Below, piece after piece: positions 11,845 through 22,467 of a stretch of DNA of 64,000 bases. Positions within the stretch are counted from its first letter, which is position 1; each line of letters begins with the position of its first letter. A program made the translations under genes and the position numbers. The notes beneath the pieces are model-generated. The model was not told where the DNA came from. It did not search any database and saw nothing but the letters and a program-made list of their open reading frames with translations. This DNA is from Bactericera cockerelli (lineage: Eukaryota; Arthropoda; Insecta; Hemiptera; Triozidae). The stretch is taken from assembly GCA_024516035.1 (NCBI GenBank), contig CM044964.1:5986239-6050238 (forward strand). The letters are read 5' to 3'.

Positions 11845-12028
11845 GTTGGAAACTCACAGACCAGCTACTAAAATTAACCTCAGCCAGCCTGAGTGGGGTC
11901 GAAAATATCCTGCATCATGAGGGTTAGAATTTGAATGGTCACCCATTCAAGTCCTAGCCCCGCTGGACTTTGCCGAACTTCAGTGACTGAATAAGAACTG
12001 GTGTATTCAATGTGCCATCCACGCTAGA
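11845..12028 (-). mobile_element. SINE-G (5S-headed) copy, diverged
   Basis: Antisense: central domain remnant CTCAGCCAGCCTGAGTGGGG (11879), 5S-like C-box region GAATGGTCACCCATTCAAGT (11932), and head end CAATGTGCCATCCACGCTAG (12008-12028). Confidence 0.75.
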
Positions 12029-12166
12029 TAATTCAATGTTTGCCGATAGTGTTGTGTATAATACGACTCCTGAAACCTAAAATGGCTCCACTTGTGATGT
12101 TTTTCACCATCGCATTGAGGAGGTTGAAATTTTTTACTCTAACTACAAAGAAAATTGAAAAAGTCC

Positions 12167-12325
12167 TGTTAGCTCAATGGTTAAGGAGGCAATCTGTGAT
12201 TCCGAAGTCGCCGATAAGTAATCCTCCCATTTGGGATTTACCATGTAATAACAATCAGGTCTTGAGCTTACTGTTGGAATATTGGGACTTTCCAATAGTA
12301 GTTCCAATCGGGCAGAATAAATAAC
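12167..12325 (+). mobile_element. SINE-D copy
   Basis: Head TTAGCTCAATGGTTAAGGAG, diverged B box, body CCTCCCATTTGGGATTTACC, end GGGCAGAATAAATAACGCAA followed by an (ATT)n tail. Confidence 0.75.
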
Positions 12326-12329
12326 GCAA

Positions 12330-12995
12330 TATTATTATTCCAAAGACACCTACAAGAAACATGTGGTGTGGAATTTTCACCTACAATAACAGTTACCTCT
12401 CCCATGAAAAGACATGCTTCCAAAACCGTTAGTATAAAAAAAATCCACTTACGCACCATAACTATACGCTTAAACTCTTTCCACATCTACTTGTCCCTAG
12501 TAAAGGCATTTCCCTCTCACTAAAAAGCAATATTAATAGGGAACCTTCTATACAAACACGTCTAGTAAAAACAACTCTAACAGCTCACTCGAGTTGCTTA
12601 CGCAAACACCAAAGGCGGTCAAAAAAACAGCACAAGAAGAAACATGACACACTCCAAAAACATTCTCTAATTGCTTTCTTCCAAATAAGAACCTCCGTGC
12701 AGACGCTGGCGTACACAAACGAGAATTTCATTGAAATGTTTGCTTATATCTCTGACTTTGTCTTTTTCTACTTGGAGACAGGCTAGAAGACCGACCGACT
12801 TCAAGTTGTGACAGAGAGAAAGCTATTTTAGATGTCTGTTGACATTAGGCTACCTAAATAAACAAAATCCCAGCCTAGGTGGAGATGGCAACATTATTAA
12901 GAAGTCTTTCAACATACCTGTGACGAAACAGGAATATCTTTTCAAATTCAGGAAAACTATTTTCGAGTTTTCAAGAGACACGTGCTTTATATTAT
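12330..12995. other. no gene seen
   Basis: Single-copy-looking DNA of mixed composition; no open frame with splice support. Confidence 0.35.
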
Positions 12996-13000
12996 TACAA

Positions 13001-13120
13001 CCGACCTTAGTAGCTTGATCGATAAGTAACCTGTAGTCTCAAGTCCGGTGACACTTTGGCAGTATGAGTTTGAGTAATTTTCACATCACGATAGTGATGA
13101 GCACAAATATGTTACGTTTT
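13001..13120 (+). mobile_element. SINE-A copy
   Basis: CCGACCTTAGTAGCTTGATC head with a deletion in the anticodon region. Body TGAGTTTGAGTAATTTTCAC and end TGATGAGCACAAATATGTTA match the other A copies. Confidence 0.75.
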
Positions 13121-13149
13121 AAGTTTATATTAGAAAAAGACGCTTGAGG

Positions 13150-13350
13150 TCCGTGTTAAAGCTTACCCATCCCGTAGTATTCCTCCCCTTTGATGGGCAA
13201 GAGGTGACACCATAGTTCCCATTTAGGTACTCTTACAAACAAATGAAATCAAATTTAGATTACAATGTTTTTTTCGGCTCTTGGGGTCAAATCCTGGACC
13301 TTTTGCATGGCAAGAGAGTGCTTAACCACTGAGCTAATTGCGTCACTTCT
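13150..13350 (-). mobile_element. SINE-E copy
   Basis: Antisense body CCCATCCCGTAGTATTCCTC and head GGACCTTTTGCATGGCAAGA / GCTTAACCACTGAGCTAAT; about 15% diverged from 4258-4560. Confidence 0.8.
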
Positions 13351-14324
13351 CGCTCTGATGGGCGAGAAGTTACACAAACTTCCCATATTGATTAAATAAG
13401 AAGTTCGTTTCTGTTCAACTAATGGATTATTATCTGTCCATGAGTTATTTGAATCGGAATACAAGTTCATAACTTTGTTCAATTCCGAGAATCTCTTTGT
13501 AATCAAATTATTAACAAAAGCAGGACTCAAGTTTTAAAATGTCAGAGGAATTTCAAGAAAAAAGAAACAAATTTCTAGAAGATCCTTTGAGAAAAACTAA
13601 AAGAAACCATTTCGTGGCTCCTCTAAAAGTTTCAAACGAAGTCCTGATAATTCTCCGAAGTCCGAAAGTCAAACTTCTTCGTCAGCCTTACTGTGCGTAA
13701 GAAGACGTTTGTTGACTGTGACAACTGGAGGCGCTATGAAGCATGCGACTAACAACAATTGTTGCCTGGATCACGTATTTGAAGTACGCTACAAAGATGT
13801 TTTTTTGTTGCCCGTTAAAATAAGATAATTTGCCATATTATATTGATTTCAATTGAAATGGTCTAATGGTCTTCTCTGACTTAATATAGTCACACCAAAA
13901 TAACTATAAACTCATTTTTTCCCGTTGATATCCACATAATTTCTAATCATTTCTATAATTCGTTTTATTTTGGTGGGCCATTCATAATTATTATGTCAAG
14001 ACCATAGTTATTTTCTCAAAAGAAAAAATGAAACATTTAAATTTAAGAGAACCCAATTTACCTGATTTTTTTCTCTCATTTTTCAAGTTTCCCCTTTAAA
14101 AAGGTTATTTTTTCCTCAAAGGATCTATAAAAAGGTTAGAGAGGTAGATTTGATCTGCATATTGTTCTCTTACATATATTATTTTCTCGGGAACTTCATT
14201 TATTTCTAACATATTGTAGATGTTGGGGAGAGGGGGAAGGGGTTTCGACAGCTTGTTTCTGCTGCTGACATTTTGTTTTCCTGGAACTGTGTCCTGTGCG
14301 AAGATGAGATGATTAGGAGCTATT
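13351..14324. other. no gene seen
   Basis: AT-rich DNA; the 91-codon minus frame at its left edge is largely SINE-E sequence. Confidence 0.4.
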
Positions 14325-14765
14325 ATTATTATTATTATTATTGTTTTTGTTGTTGGTGTCGTTGTTCCTGTTGGTGTTGATTTTGCTTTTTTTTGTAGCT
14401 CTTGTTTTTGGTTTTGCTGTTTTTCATGTCGTTGTTGTGCTTTTATTTGTTACTGGTGTTGCTGCTGTTGTTTTTCATTTTTTTGCTGTGGTTGTTTTAT
14501 TTTTGTTGCTGCTGTTGTTGTTGTTCTTTTTGATAGTGATGTTGTTTTTGTTGTTGCTTTTTTCTTCTTGATGATTTTTTTTATGTTGTTGTTTTGCTGC
14601 TCTTGTTCCTGTTGTTCTTGCTGTTGTTGTTTTGTTTGTTTTTATTGCTTTTTGTTGTTGTTTTTTTTTTTTTTTTTTTTTTTTACTTATGTTGTTTTGC
14701 TGTTGTTTATTTTTTTCTTGTTGCTTTTGTTGTTGTCGTTGCAGCTGTTGTTGTTGTTTTTTTAC
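14325..14765. repeat. TTG/TTA trinucleotide-rich tract
   Basis: (ATT)n at 14325-14342, then about 420 bases of degenerate (GTT)n/(GCT)n. Frames on both strands are homopolymer-like (Leu/Val or Gln/Lys) and are not genes. Confidence 0.85.
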
Positions 14766-14889
14766 TATCATTATTACTTTCTCCCTCCAGCGCACGTTGC
14801 ACTGTCATTAGGTGTCAAATTCAGTTTTCCTGTCATTTTGTTTTGTTTAGAAAAAGAAGATAAAGAAAAGAGAAAAAAGCTACAGGATG

Positions 14890-15535
14890 TCGAGTAAAAG
14901 AAGATAGAAATGTACTTTTTAATGATTCCTGGTATTGAGAACAACAAAGAAATGTTTTTACCTTTAGGTCATAATTAATTGATCTCCCTTGAGAAAAATA
15001 AGTTTGAGAAAAATAAAGAGATCTTTAACGTTGTTCTCAATTTTTTTCTACTCAACATAAAGTCCGTGCTTGGATGTAAGGGGAAAAAAGATACCTGAGT
15101 AAACAAGGTTTATAAATGTGAAATATTAATGCTACTCACTAAAATTGTGAGATAATAACAAAGAATACAAAGATTTTTGGATTACAAAGAACAGAAATAT
15201 ATTATCTGTAATAAATAAATAAAATAACACAAAAAACATTATTGTTATTATTATTGTTTTATGCTAATTCATTCCAAAGTGCATGCTAAATGAAGGCATT
15301 GTTCAAATGACCAGGAATGTGAAACAAGAAAAATAGCAAAGAGACTGACAAAAAAGACTGCACTAAAACAACGCCCACCATAAGTAGGTTTAGGTAGAGT
15401 GGAAAAAGAAGAAGATAAAAACACCCTGGAATGCTGTCAAGAATCCTTTGGAAGCTATCGAGAATTCCTTCATTAAGGATGGAGCCATAGACATCATTAA
15501 AAGATGTTTTACAAATGTTTCGGAGCGTGGCGGAT
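14890..15535. other. no gene seen
   Basis: AT-rich; nothing supported. Confidence 0.35.
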
Positions 15536-15539
15536 CTAG

Positions 15540-15830
15540 TTTCAACATAACTTATTCCATAGGACATGCTAAACAGTATGTTAGAAATGTATGTTAGACG
15601 ATTGAGGAGAGATGGCATAGGACATGCTAAACAGCATGTTAGAAGATCGGGGAGAGATGGCAAAACTCTGGAGAATGCTGAGTTGTGATAAACAGCAGAG
15701 GGGAGATGTCAAAAGTGGGAAGGATGGTGACATTCTGTTAGTGAACCGAGAAGTGATGGCAAAACTTTGGAAGAGACTGTGAAATTATATTAGAACAGTA
15801 GAGAGGAGATGTCAGAAATGGAGAAAGATA
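15540..15830. repeat. degenerate tandem repeat, about 55-70 bp unit
   Basis: GAGGAGAGATGGCA-type words recur at 15604, 15648, 15700, 15748 and 15800, with ATAGGACATGCTAAACAG duplicated at 15558 and 15617. The overlapping minus frame is a by-product. Confidence 0.65.
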
Positions 15831-15849
15831 GCAAAAGTGATAAAAAGAG

Positions 15850-16130
15850 AAATAGTTGAATCGACATTAAGCGAAAAGCAATTAAATGTAACTCTGACGG
15901 TTTTATTGGTTTTAGAAAAGGCAGAGATGTGAGTGAAGAAAAAGAGGAAACAGAGAGAGAGAGGGAGAAATAAACAGAAGAGGAGATATAGAGAGATAAA
16001 TAAAGAGCAAAATAGAAAAGTGGGAAGGAAAGAAAGATAAATGAGAAAACAGAGAGGGATATTAAGGTGGAGAAAAAGATAGAAGATAAGGAGACATAAA
16101 ATAAGAGAGAAGAGAGAGCAATTATGAAAA
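15850..16130. repeat. GA-rich tract
   Basis: Purine-rich AGAGAGAGGGAGAAATAAAC-like sequence running into SINE-E. Confidence 0.75.
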
Positions 16131-16147
16131 GCCATGACAATGTATTT

Positions 16148-16275
16148 TGAGCGCACGGTAAGATACTCGCTTGCCATGCGGAAGGTACCGTGTTCAAACC
16201 CCCGAGTCGACAAAAATTTAATTAAAAATTTTATTACAGCTGTTTGTTAGGGATATCTTCCGGTGCGCTCGTGGG
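16148..16275 (+). mobile_element. SINE-E copy, 3'-truncated
   Basis: Head GAGCGCACGGTAAGATACTC / CTTGCCATGCGGAAGGTACC, B box TGTTCAAACCCCC, then CAGCTGTTTGTTAGGGATAT and CTTCCGGTGCGCTCGT as in other E bodies. Confidence 0.75.
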
Positions 16276-16879
16276 AAACTTTTACAATTTTCGTAAATAT
16301 TGAGACTACACTCAATATTTACAAGACCACGCAATCCATTAAATTGTCAAGGACACTGATATGAGGACTTTTTTACGTTTAGGAAAATGTTTTTGAAACC
16401 ACTCCCGGCCGGCCTACATCGTGGCGTCCTCAGCGCTGGTATCGCAAAGCAGTCTCTTCTCCTCGTCCCTCACCCGTATCATATGTAAACATAATTATAT
16501 CAAAATATAAAGATAAACAAAAATAGACCGCCAGAAATATTCTACTCCTTTGCGATGGTGTCGCGCTATGTGGCGTTTCTATGCAACTGGGGTTCGTTTC
16601 CACACTTTTCCAGACGCTTGTCTGGCTGGGGGACGTTAAACAGGGAGAAGACCAGTGTCTCGCTAGAGACAAGCGTGATAGAGTGTAAGGTAACAAATAG
16701 ACCTATTCTCTAATAATAAATTAACTGTCGAGACATGTCTGCTGGTGAAACAGTCGGTCTATGGACCTAGGATACACCTTGCCATGCTCAAACCCTGACA
16801 ATTATAGGATTAAAAGCCCACATACAGGTGATAGGAATGACCATGGTTAAGTGCGTTCAAAATCCATTGATGAGAGAAA

Positions 16880-17210
16880 ATCAAGGAAAAAGCGAAGAAA
16901 GATATTGAAGAGATTTGAAATGAAATGACCAGTAATATCGGGGAACTCTGAGACGTACGTGACGGACATAAAGGTTATATTGCAGTGGGAGAGAGGTAGA
17001 GAAAGAGGAAGAGAGAGAAGATGAGAGAGAAAGAGAGAAAGGATATAGAGGAAGAGAGATAACGGTTGGAAGCAGAGAGAGAAACAAAAAATAAAAGAGG
17101 AAGAAAAAGAAAACGAGGAAAATGATAAGGAGACTGAGTATACGAGTGTAATACGGAATAGGAATCAAAAATAAGAAAGGAAAAGAGAGGAATGTTATAT
17201 CAATAAGCAC
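16880..17210. repeat. GA-rich tract
   Basis: Degenerate purine tract; minus-strand frames are low complexity. Confidence 0.7.
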
Positions 17211-17362
17211 AGTTATGTAAGTCAGACAGAGAGAATTGTGGGAAGGTTTTGAAGACGATAATAATATACAAACATACAGGTTCATCAAAAATATCAACCA
17301 TTTTGAAACTTGAAGATCAGGTCATCATGTAAGATTGTAATACGCCAAATCATTGGCACAAT

Positions 17363-17512
17363 CAGCAGAGTTGGCGTTAGGGAAGGACATCCAGCTATGA
17401 AATGTGGAAGTAGGTGTATCAGATATAACTAACCTCAACCTCTAAGAAAAGGTTGAACAATGTCAACCCCAAGTATATTTGGGAAGAGGCAAAGTGAAAG
17501 AAGAAGACGAAA
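17363..17512 (+). mobile_element. LINE-type tail 2 fragment
   Basis: GGCGTTAGGGAAGGACATCC, AAAAGGTTGAACAATGTCAA, then GGCAAAGTGAAAGAAGAAGA. The last part equals the 3' end of the LINE at 46466-46989, so this is either a 5'-truncated LINE end or a headless SINE-F. Confidence 0.7.
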
Positions 17513-17905
17513 GACGACATCCAGACAATGAAAGAGATAATAGAAAGAAAACAACTATGAGTTCAATGTTGATGTTGTTGTTTTATAACCAACATAAGCT
17601 AATTGGGGGTAATGGTCTATCCCCATTTTCCGCAGAATGATCAACCATCGTGAAAACTTCTGAACTTGGCTTGTTACTGCCTGGCTTGTTACTGATGGAC
17701 CCCTCCAAGCTAAACACAACCTAGTCAAATTATATACATATTTAAGATATACCTATGAGGAATTATGAATAGTATACAGTAAACATTTCTTCATGAATGT
17801 CGTCAATTTCCAGCTCTTTAGAAGAGACACTGTCAGTTCTCGGAAGAGTCCGATGTAAGACTTCTCAGGTAACTACAGAGTTGGGTTCGTCTGCTTTATT
17901 TATTA
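17513..17905. other. no gene; weak family K traces
   Basis: AACCATCGTGAAAACTTCTG at 17642 resembles the middle of family K (31880, 51495). Otherwise nothing recognisable. Confidence 0.35.
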
Positions 17906-18129
17906 CTAGCGGGCTGTCGCCCGCTTTGCGGGCCGAGGCATGGCCGTGAAAGCAAAAAATAGCAGGTGTTGTAATGGGAATTTCGAAAAATCCCGTCTTA
18001 TTGCACATCTAGACTATAAGACAAAGCTACCTACCAAATTTCAGCTTCCTAAGACTTACGGTTTGGGCTGTAGAGCGATGATCAGTCAGTCAGTGGTCAG
18101 TCAGTGACTTTGACATTTATATATTAAGA
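17906..18129 (-). mobile_element. Helitron-like non-autonomous element 2
   Basis: Same ends as 10614-10847 (minus-strand 5' TCTTAATATATAAATGTC, 3' hairpin plus CTAG), inserted between A and T. 224 bp; about 95% identical to element 1 by eye, differing by a short deletion and an extra CAGT repeat near 18100. Confidence 0.78.
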
Positions 18130-18865
18130 TAAATCGTAAATGTGAGGACCCTTTGCTGACTATCCTAACTAAGCTAATTACAATAATGGACCTGAAGCCT
18201 ATCTAACGCTATCTATAACCTAACAAATCTACTAAAGCTAATAAAAAATTGCACTAAAAAACTACAGAAAAAGAAGGTTCAGTTCACCTAGTTTTACTTA
18301 AAATGAATATTAGTTAAAATTATTTCGCAGAAAACAACAAGGAAACCATCGAGGCTAATTTCTTGGAAAGGAACTTTGTCATACAAAAAAAAACCTTACC
18401 TGCGAATCATCAATGACTTCCAGGGTCACCCAGTACACAGATTTCGGAAGATAAATTTGTGAAATCACGTACCATCTCAAATAAGGTAACACGCACTCCT
18501 GCAGATGTTGTTTTTATGGGGATCGTACTCGTATCTTGGAAACCAAAATAAATGGCGAGCTATATCTCGGAAACAATAATAAAGATCACAGTCATTGCCA
18601 CGATGGAAGATGTTCTTATTCCTACTGTTGAAGACATTTTCTCAGAATTTGATTACGGTAGTTCACCTTAATGTTGTTTCTGTAATGGCGAAGCACGTTT
18701 CCACCATTGTAGTGTCGGATTAATGTATGCTATCGAAATATTTTGGGTTTTCTCGACCTGACCTGAGCTGACCTTGAGTCAACTCTCTACTTGTCCTTGA
18801 AAATTTTCTCTATACGGACCACGTTTCCGTATTCTGTGCCACTTAACCCCGGATACAAAAAAATG
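18130..18865. other. no gene seen (upstream intron of the GPCR, if one transcript)
   Basis: No repeat family recognised. If the downstream GPCR exon has an upstream partner, this is intron. Confidence 0.4.
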
Positions 18866-18867
18866 AT

Positions 18868-19504
18868 AGTGAGTTATCGATGACAACTAACCCTTTGAGT
18901 CCCTCTGTTTCAGGAACCTGGATCTCCTTGCTTTCCTTCATGATATGAAGTTATCGATGAAAATTAACCCTTTGAGTCCCTCTGTTTCAGGAACCTGGAT
19001 CTCCTTGCTTTCCTTCATGATATTGAGTTATCGATGAAAATTAACCCGTTGAGTCCCTGTATTTCAGGAAATCATGATATCCCTGCTCTTCTTAAGTATA
19101 GTGAGTTATCGATGACAACTAACCCGTTGAGTTCCTCTGTTTCAGGAACCATGATATCGCTGCTCTTCTTCAGTATAGTGAGTTATTGATGACAACTAAC
19201 CCTTTGAGTCCCTCTGTTTCAGGAACCATGATATCCCTGCTCTTCTTCAGTTTTGGAAGAGAATGCCGTAGGCATTAGCACCGCCCTTGATCAAGTTTTG
19301 TTTAATTATTTCAACTTTATTTCTTGTAAATTGTATATACTATATTTTGTAAATAAAACTTGATTAAATCTGTTTAATAATAGTGAGTTATCGATGACAA
19401 CTAACCCTTTGAGTCCCTCTGTTTCAGGAACCTGGATCTCCTTGCTTTCCTTCATGATATTGAGTTATTGATGAAAATTAACCTTTTGAGTGCCTCTGTT
19501 TCAG
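18868..19504 (+). repeat. seven tandem copies of a splice-acceptor unit, 77 bp period
   Basis: Unit: GAGTTATCGATGACAACTAA, CCCTTTGAGTCCCTCTGTTTCAG, then GAACC(T/A)(T/G)GAT. The acceptor G falls at 18913, 18990, 19067, 19145, 19222, 19427 and 19504: spacing 77, 77, 78, 77, 205 and 77. The 205 gap equals one unit plus a 128-base insertion. Only the last copy leads into a long reading frame. Each decoy keeps the pyrimidine tract, the AG and up to 12 bases of the real exon start, then reaches an in-frame stop within about 6 to 20 codons. Confidence 0.9.
19255..19383 (+). mobile_element. family L retroelement 3' end inside the acceptor array
   Basis: GAAGAGAATGCCGTAGGCAT, GCACCGCCCTTGATCAAGTT and the tail GTAAATAAAACTTGATTAAA match the reverse complement of 53295-53414. 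It interrupts the fifth unit, so it came after the array formed. Confidence 0.75.
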
Positions 19505-19794
19505 GAACCTGGATCTTCGGCTCCCTCCTGTGTCACCTGGTCCCCTACGCCCAGATGGTGTCCGTTTTCGTGTCCACCCTCACTCTGACCGCCATCGCCA
19601 TCGATCGCTACTTCGTCATCATGTACCCGTTCCAGCCACGCATGCGCCTAACGACTTGCACCACGCTGATTGTGCTGATCTGGGTTCTGAGCATCAGCAT
19701 CGCGCTGCCCTATGCGTACTGCATGACACTGTCCCGGCACAGTGACACGGTGACCATGTGTGCTGAAGCATGGTCCGGGGAACTCTTTCAGAGG
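19505..19794 (+). CDS. exon of a neuropeptide Y/F-type G protein-coupled receptor
   Basis: Internal exon of a rhodopsin-class receptor covering extracellular loop 1 to loop 2. It encodes about 97 residues. WIFGSLLCHLVP holds the loop-1 W-x-F-G motif and the TM3 disulphide Cys. TM3 runs through VSVFVSTLTLTAIAIDRYFVI with the DRY motif, followed by the YPFQPRMRL loop typical of NPY-like receptors. TM4 (TTLIVLIWVLSISIALPYAY) carries the conserved Trp and Pro. MCAEAW supplies the partner Cys of loop 2. The acceptor TTTCAG is at 19499-19504 and the donor AGG|GTGAGT at 19794/19795; the exon enters in phase 1 and leaves in phase 0. Best fit by motif is the sNPF/NPF/RYamide receptor group, which couples neuropeptide binding to G proteins at the cell membrane; the exact member cannot be fixed from one exon. 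No other exon of this receptor was recognised. GC content is clearly higher than its surroundings. Confidence 0.88.
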
Positions 19795-20590
19795 GTGAGT
19801 CAGCAATATAATTTTTTTTTTTCTTCTTTTTCTGGCATTGGTAGGCCATTCCATACAAACAAAGGGTTCTAATTAATTATAGGTTATTAAAGCCAAATAA
19901 AATTACATAATATAATACATAATAAAGGTGAAAGCTTACATCTAGTAAATTTAATAAGTGCTGTCCTGTCCTGTCTTTCTTCGTATCCCCGTTAGACGTC
20001 AGTTTTCGAAAATTAATGATCGCACACTATTTTAGTTCTAAAATGTCCCCAAAAATTGATTCCGAAATTTTCTAAAAAAATTCTCTCCAATTTTTCTTCT
20101 CCAATACCCTGTTGGCTTTCGAAAACACACCAAACTAGCGGGAGGGGGAGAGTATTGCTTTCCAGTTTTCCAGCCTCATCCCGATTTCAATGATACCTGT
20201 TCGGATTGTCTAAGCATAATCCAATGTAAACAACACAAACCCGCTTGCTTGCAACCCCCACGTGTTCCATACATACGATTTGCCTATGTTTTTATTACCG
20301 GAAAAGGTAAGCTATAAGCTGTAAAGCAAATTCATGGGAAATCCCAGGCCTATCAAATCCCGGGGATTCAAAGGCTTAATTCTTTATTCGAGCCATTTTA
20401 CCTTTCCTTCTTCTAGCGTAGGTGAAGGCATTTTATAAGCGCCTACTTTGTCACGATTAGATAAGTATTCGTGTATCAAGGATTCTTTTTTTACGGGTGA
20501 ATTTGTTTTTGAGGAATTTAATGCTGAAAAGTCAGTGAAATGTGAAGAAAGGACACTAAAATATATGAGATACAAGAGAATTTGTTTTCA
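19795..20590. other. intron or intergenic, no exon seen
   Basis: A short family-M-like fragment (CTGGCATTGGTAGGCCATTC) sits at 19828-19858 just past the GPCR donor. The rest is AT-rich with no further receptor exon. Confidence 0.4.
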
Positions 20591-20594
20591 GTCA

Positions 20595-20800
20595 AACCTG
20601 TATAAGTTCTCCTGGATATAAGAGAACTTAATGTAAGTTTAACTGGATATAAGAGAACTTGATATAAGTTTAACCTGGATATAAGAGAACTTGACATAAG
20701 AGAATCCTGCATTTAAGAGAACAGTTTTCATCACAACTTTTACCTCTCAATAAGGTAAAATGAAATCTCTATAAGCGAAACTTGTATATAAGAGAACTCT
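20595..20800. repeat. iterated TATAAGAGAACTT repeats
   Basis: TATAAGAGAACTT or a close variant occurs at about 20614, 20648, 20678, 20696 and 20788, with AAACCTGTATAAGTTCTC on the left and CTCTATAAGCGAAACTTG on the right. It looks like the end region of a DNA transposon built from one repeated word. Confidence 0.6.
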
Positions 20801-20929
20801 TTCTCTTACCCTTTCTCTCTCCTTCAACCCCATTATCTGTCACACGTACATCTATGTCACAAGTTCATGTTCCGACTTGTCTCATTACATTACGACGTCT
20901 TATCTGATTACATTACATATTCCTCCTTA

Positions 20930-21015
20930 TTTCCACCTCTCTCTCTCTCTCTCTCTCCCTTTCTCTCTTTCTCTATCACTCATTATCTCTCTCTTACACT
21001 CGCCCATTATCTCTT

Positions 21016-21057
<42 letters not shown>

Positions 21058-21225
21058 CTCCCCCATTCTCATTATCTCTCTACCCCTCTACTCTCTCTCT
21101 CTCTCACACACACACACCCATTGTCTCTCTCTTTTTCTTTCGCCGATTTTCTCTTTCTTTCTCCCTCCTTCTTTCTCTCTTTCTCTCTACCTCTCTTTTT
21201 CCTATTCTCTCTCTCCCCAGTAAAT
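20930..21225. repeat. CT-rich satellite
   Basis: (CT)n with a short (CA)n at 21102-21118. Confidence 0.85.
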
Positions 21226-21364
21226 ATTTTCTAAAGAAGGTGTTTTCACTCTTTTTTGACAGCCTTCAGTGTATTATTACCTATCTGTATGAATAATGGA
21301 AAAGTATGCAAACGTATGTATTACTTAAATTACATACATATTATGTATGTTCAAAATAATAATA

Positions 21365-21520
21365 CTTCTTACTGGAAGGTAACCCACCTGGCGAAGTTCA
21401 TGCACAAAAAACATTTTCTACCACTTAACCCTGAGAGTCTTATTACTATGTGGTCACAAACTCAAATGAATGAGGAAAAATTCGTGCACTGGGTGGGATT
21501 CGATCCCTACGCGTGAACCA
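21365..21520 (-). mobile_element. SINE-B copy
   Basis: Antisense CTTACTGGAAGGTAACCCAC, TTACTATGTGGTCACAAACT and head B box GGGATTCGATCCCTACGCG. The head is 5'-truncated. Confidence 0.8.
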
Positions 21521-22000
21521 CGTCATAAGGACCCCTCAGAATAGAATGACTAGATTATAATGTACCCTTTGTTTAAAAGAGCTTTGTATATGAGCTTTGT
21601 GTGATGGAAAATACAATTAGGTAGACTACTGAGAATTATTACGCCAAAAAATGATTACTAGTCAATAATATAATAAAATAACCAACCTTTGTAAACATAT
21701 TAATGAAGTCAAATTTCCATGAAAAATCTGGATATGAAATAAAATTCAGGTCGATCTGAATTTTATTTCATATCCAGAAATAACTTTGAAGGACAACCTT
21801 GTCAGATCTGCAAAGGTCACCACTACACCCCTTTTGAGCTATGAAAATGATCTAGGAACAGATTTTATATATTACCAATAGGAGCCGAGTAATTGCGCTG
21901 GTTCACTGAGAAAGGGACACCCTGTATAAGTGTATACTGTAAAGGATATTAAAATAAAATTGCAATCAGACATAATTCTTTTTGACAGCAAAAAAATATG
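21521..22000. other. no gene; contains a perfect hairpin at 21727-21778
   Basis: AT-rich. Arms 21727-21749 and 21756-21778 are exact reverse complements (TCTGGATATGAAATAAAATT...), with a 6-base loop GTCGAT. The rest, up to the gap, holds nothing recognised. Confidence 0.6.
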
Positions 22001-22100
22001 NNNNNNNNNNNNNNNNNNNNNNNNNNNNNNNNNNNNNNNNNNNNNNNNNNNNNNNNNNNNNNNNNNNNNNNNNNNNNNNNNNNNNNNNNNNNNNNNNNNN
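22001..22100. other. assembly gap (100 N)
   Basis: Exactly 100 N, the usual placeholder for a gap of unknown length. It cuts a LINE. Confidence 0.99.
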
Positions 22101-22395
22101 GGTAAAGAAAAAATGGAGTTGGGCAGGTCATGTAGCAAGGATGTCACCAGAGAAATGGACCAAACTTGTTCAAGAATGGTATCCTAGAGATGGAAGAAGA
22201 AATCGAGGGCGTCCAGCAACCAGATGGCAAGACTCAATAAGGAAGACAGAAGGAACACTATGGACACATGCTGCACAGGATAGAATACAATGGAAGAAAC
22301 TAGGAGAGGCCTTTGCTCCAGATGGGGATTGAACAGGCTAATAATGAATGAATGTCCTTTTGTATCTAATAAAGAATTGTATAATAATAATAATA
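22101..22395 (+). mobile_element. LINE 3' end with reverse transcriptase C-terminal tail
   Basis: From the gap edge a frame reads KKKWSWAGHVARMSPEKWTK ... GRRNRGRPATRWQD ... W...AAQDRIQWKKLGEAFAPDGD and a stop at 22332. This is the W-GH-(V/I)-AR-M ... GRP-x-(T/L)-RW ... QDR-x-W-K signature found at the C terminus of endonuclease-reverse-transcriptase LINEs. A short 3' UTR ends in AATAAAGAATTGTATAATAA with an (ATA)n tail. The 5' part is hidden by the gap. Confidence 0.88.
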
Positions 22396-22467
22396 AAACC
22401 GGGACTTGAACCACCGACCTCCAGGTTACAAGTCCGCCGCCTTATCGATCAAGCTACTGAGGTCGGT
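22396..22467 (-). mobile_element. SINE-A head fragment
   Basis: Antisense GGGACTTGAACCACCGACCT and CGATCAAGCTACTGAGGTCG, directly next to the LINE (ATA)n tail. Confidence 0.8.

Noticed and set aside
14341..14897. Leu/Val-rich plus frames and Gln/Lys-rich minus frames
   Set aside because: Trinucleotide-rich low-complexity DNA, with no domain.
18868..19504. CRISPR-like array of seven repeats
   Set aside because: The repeats are contiguous 77-bp units without unique spacers, in an insect intron.
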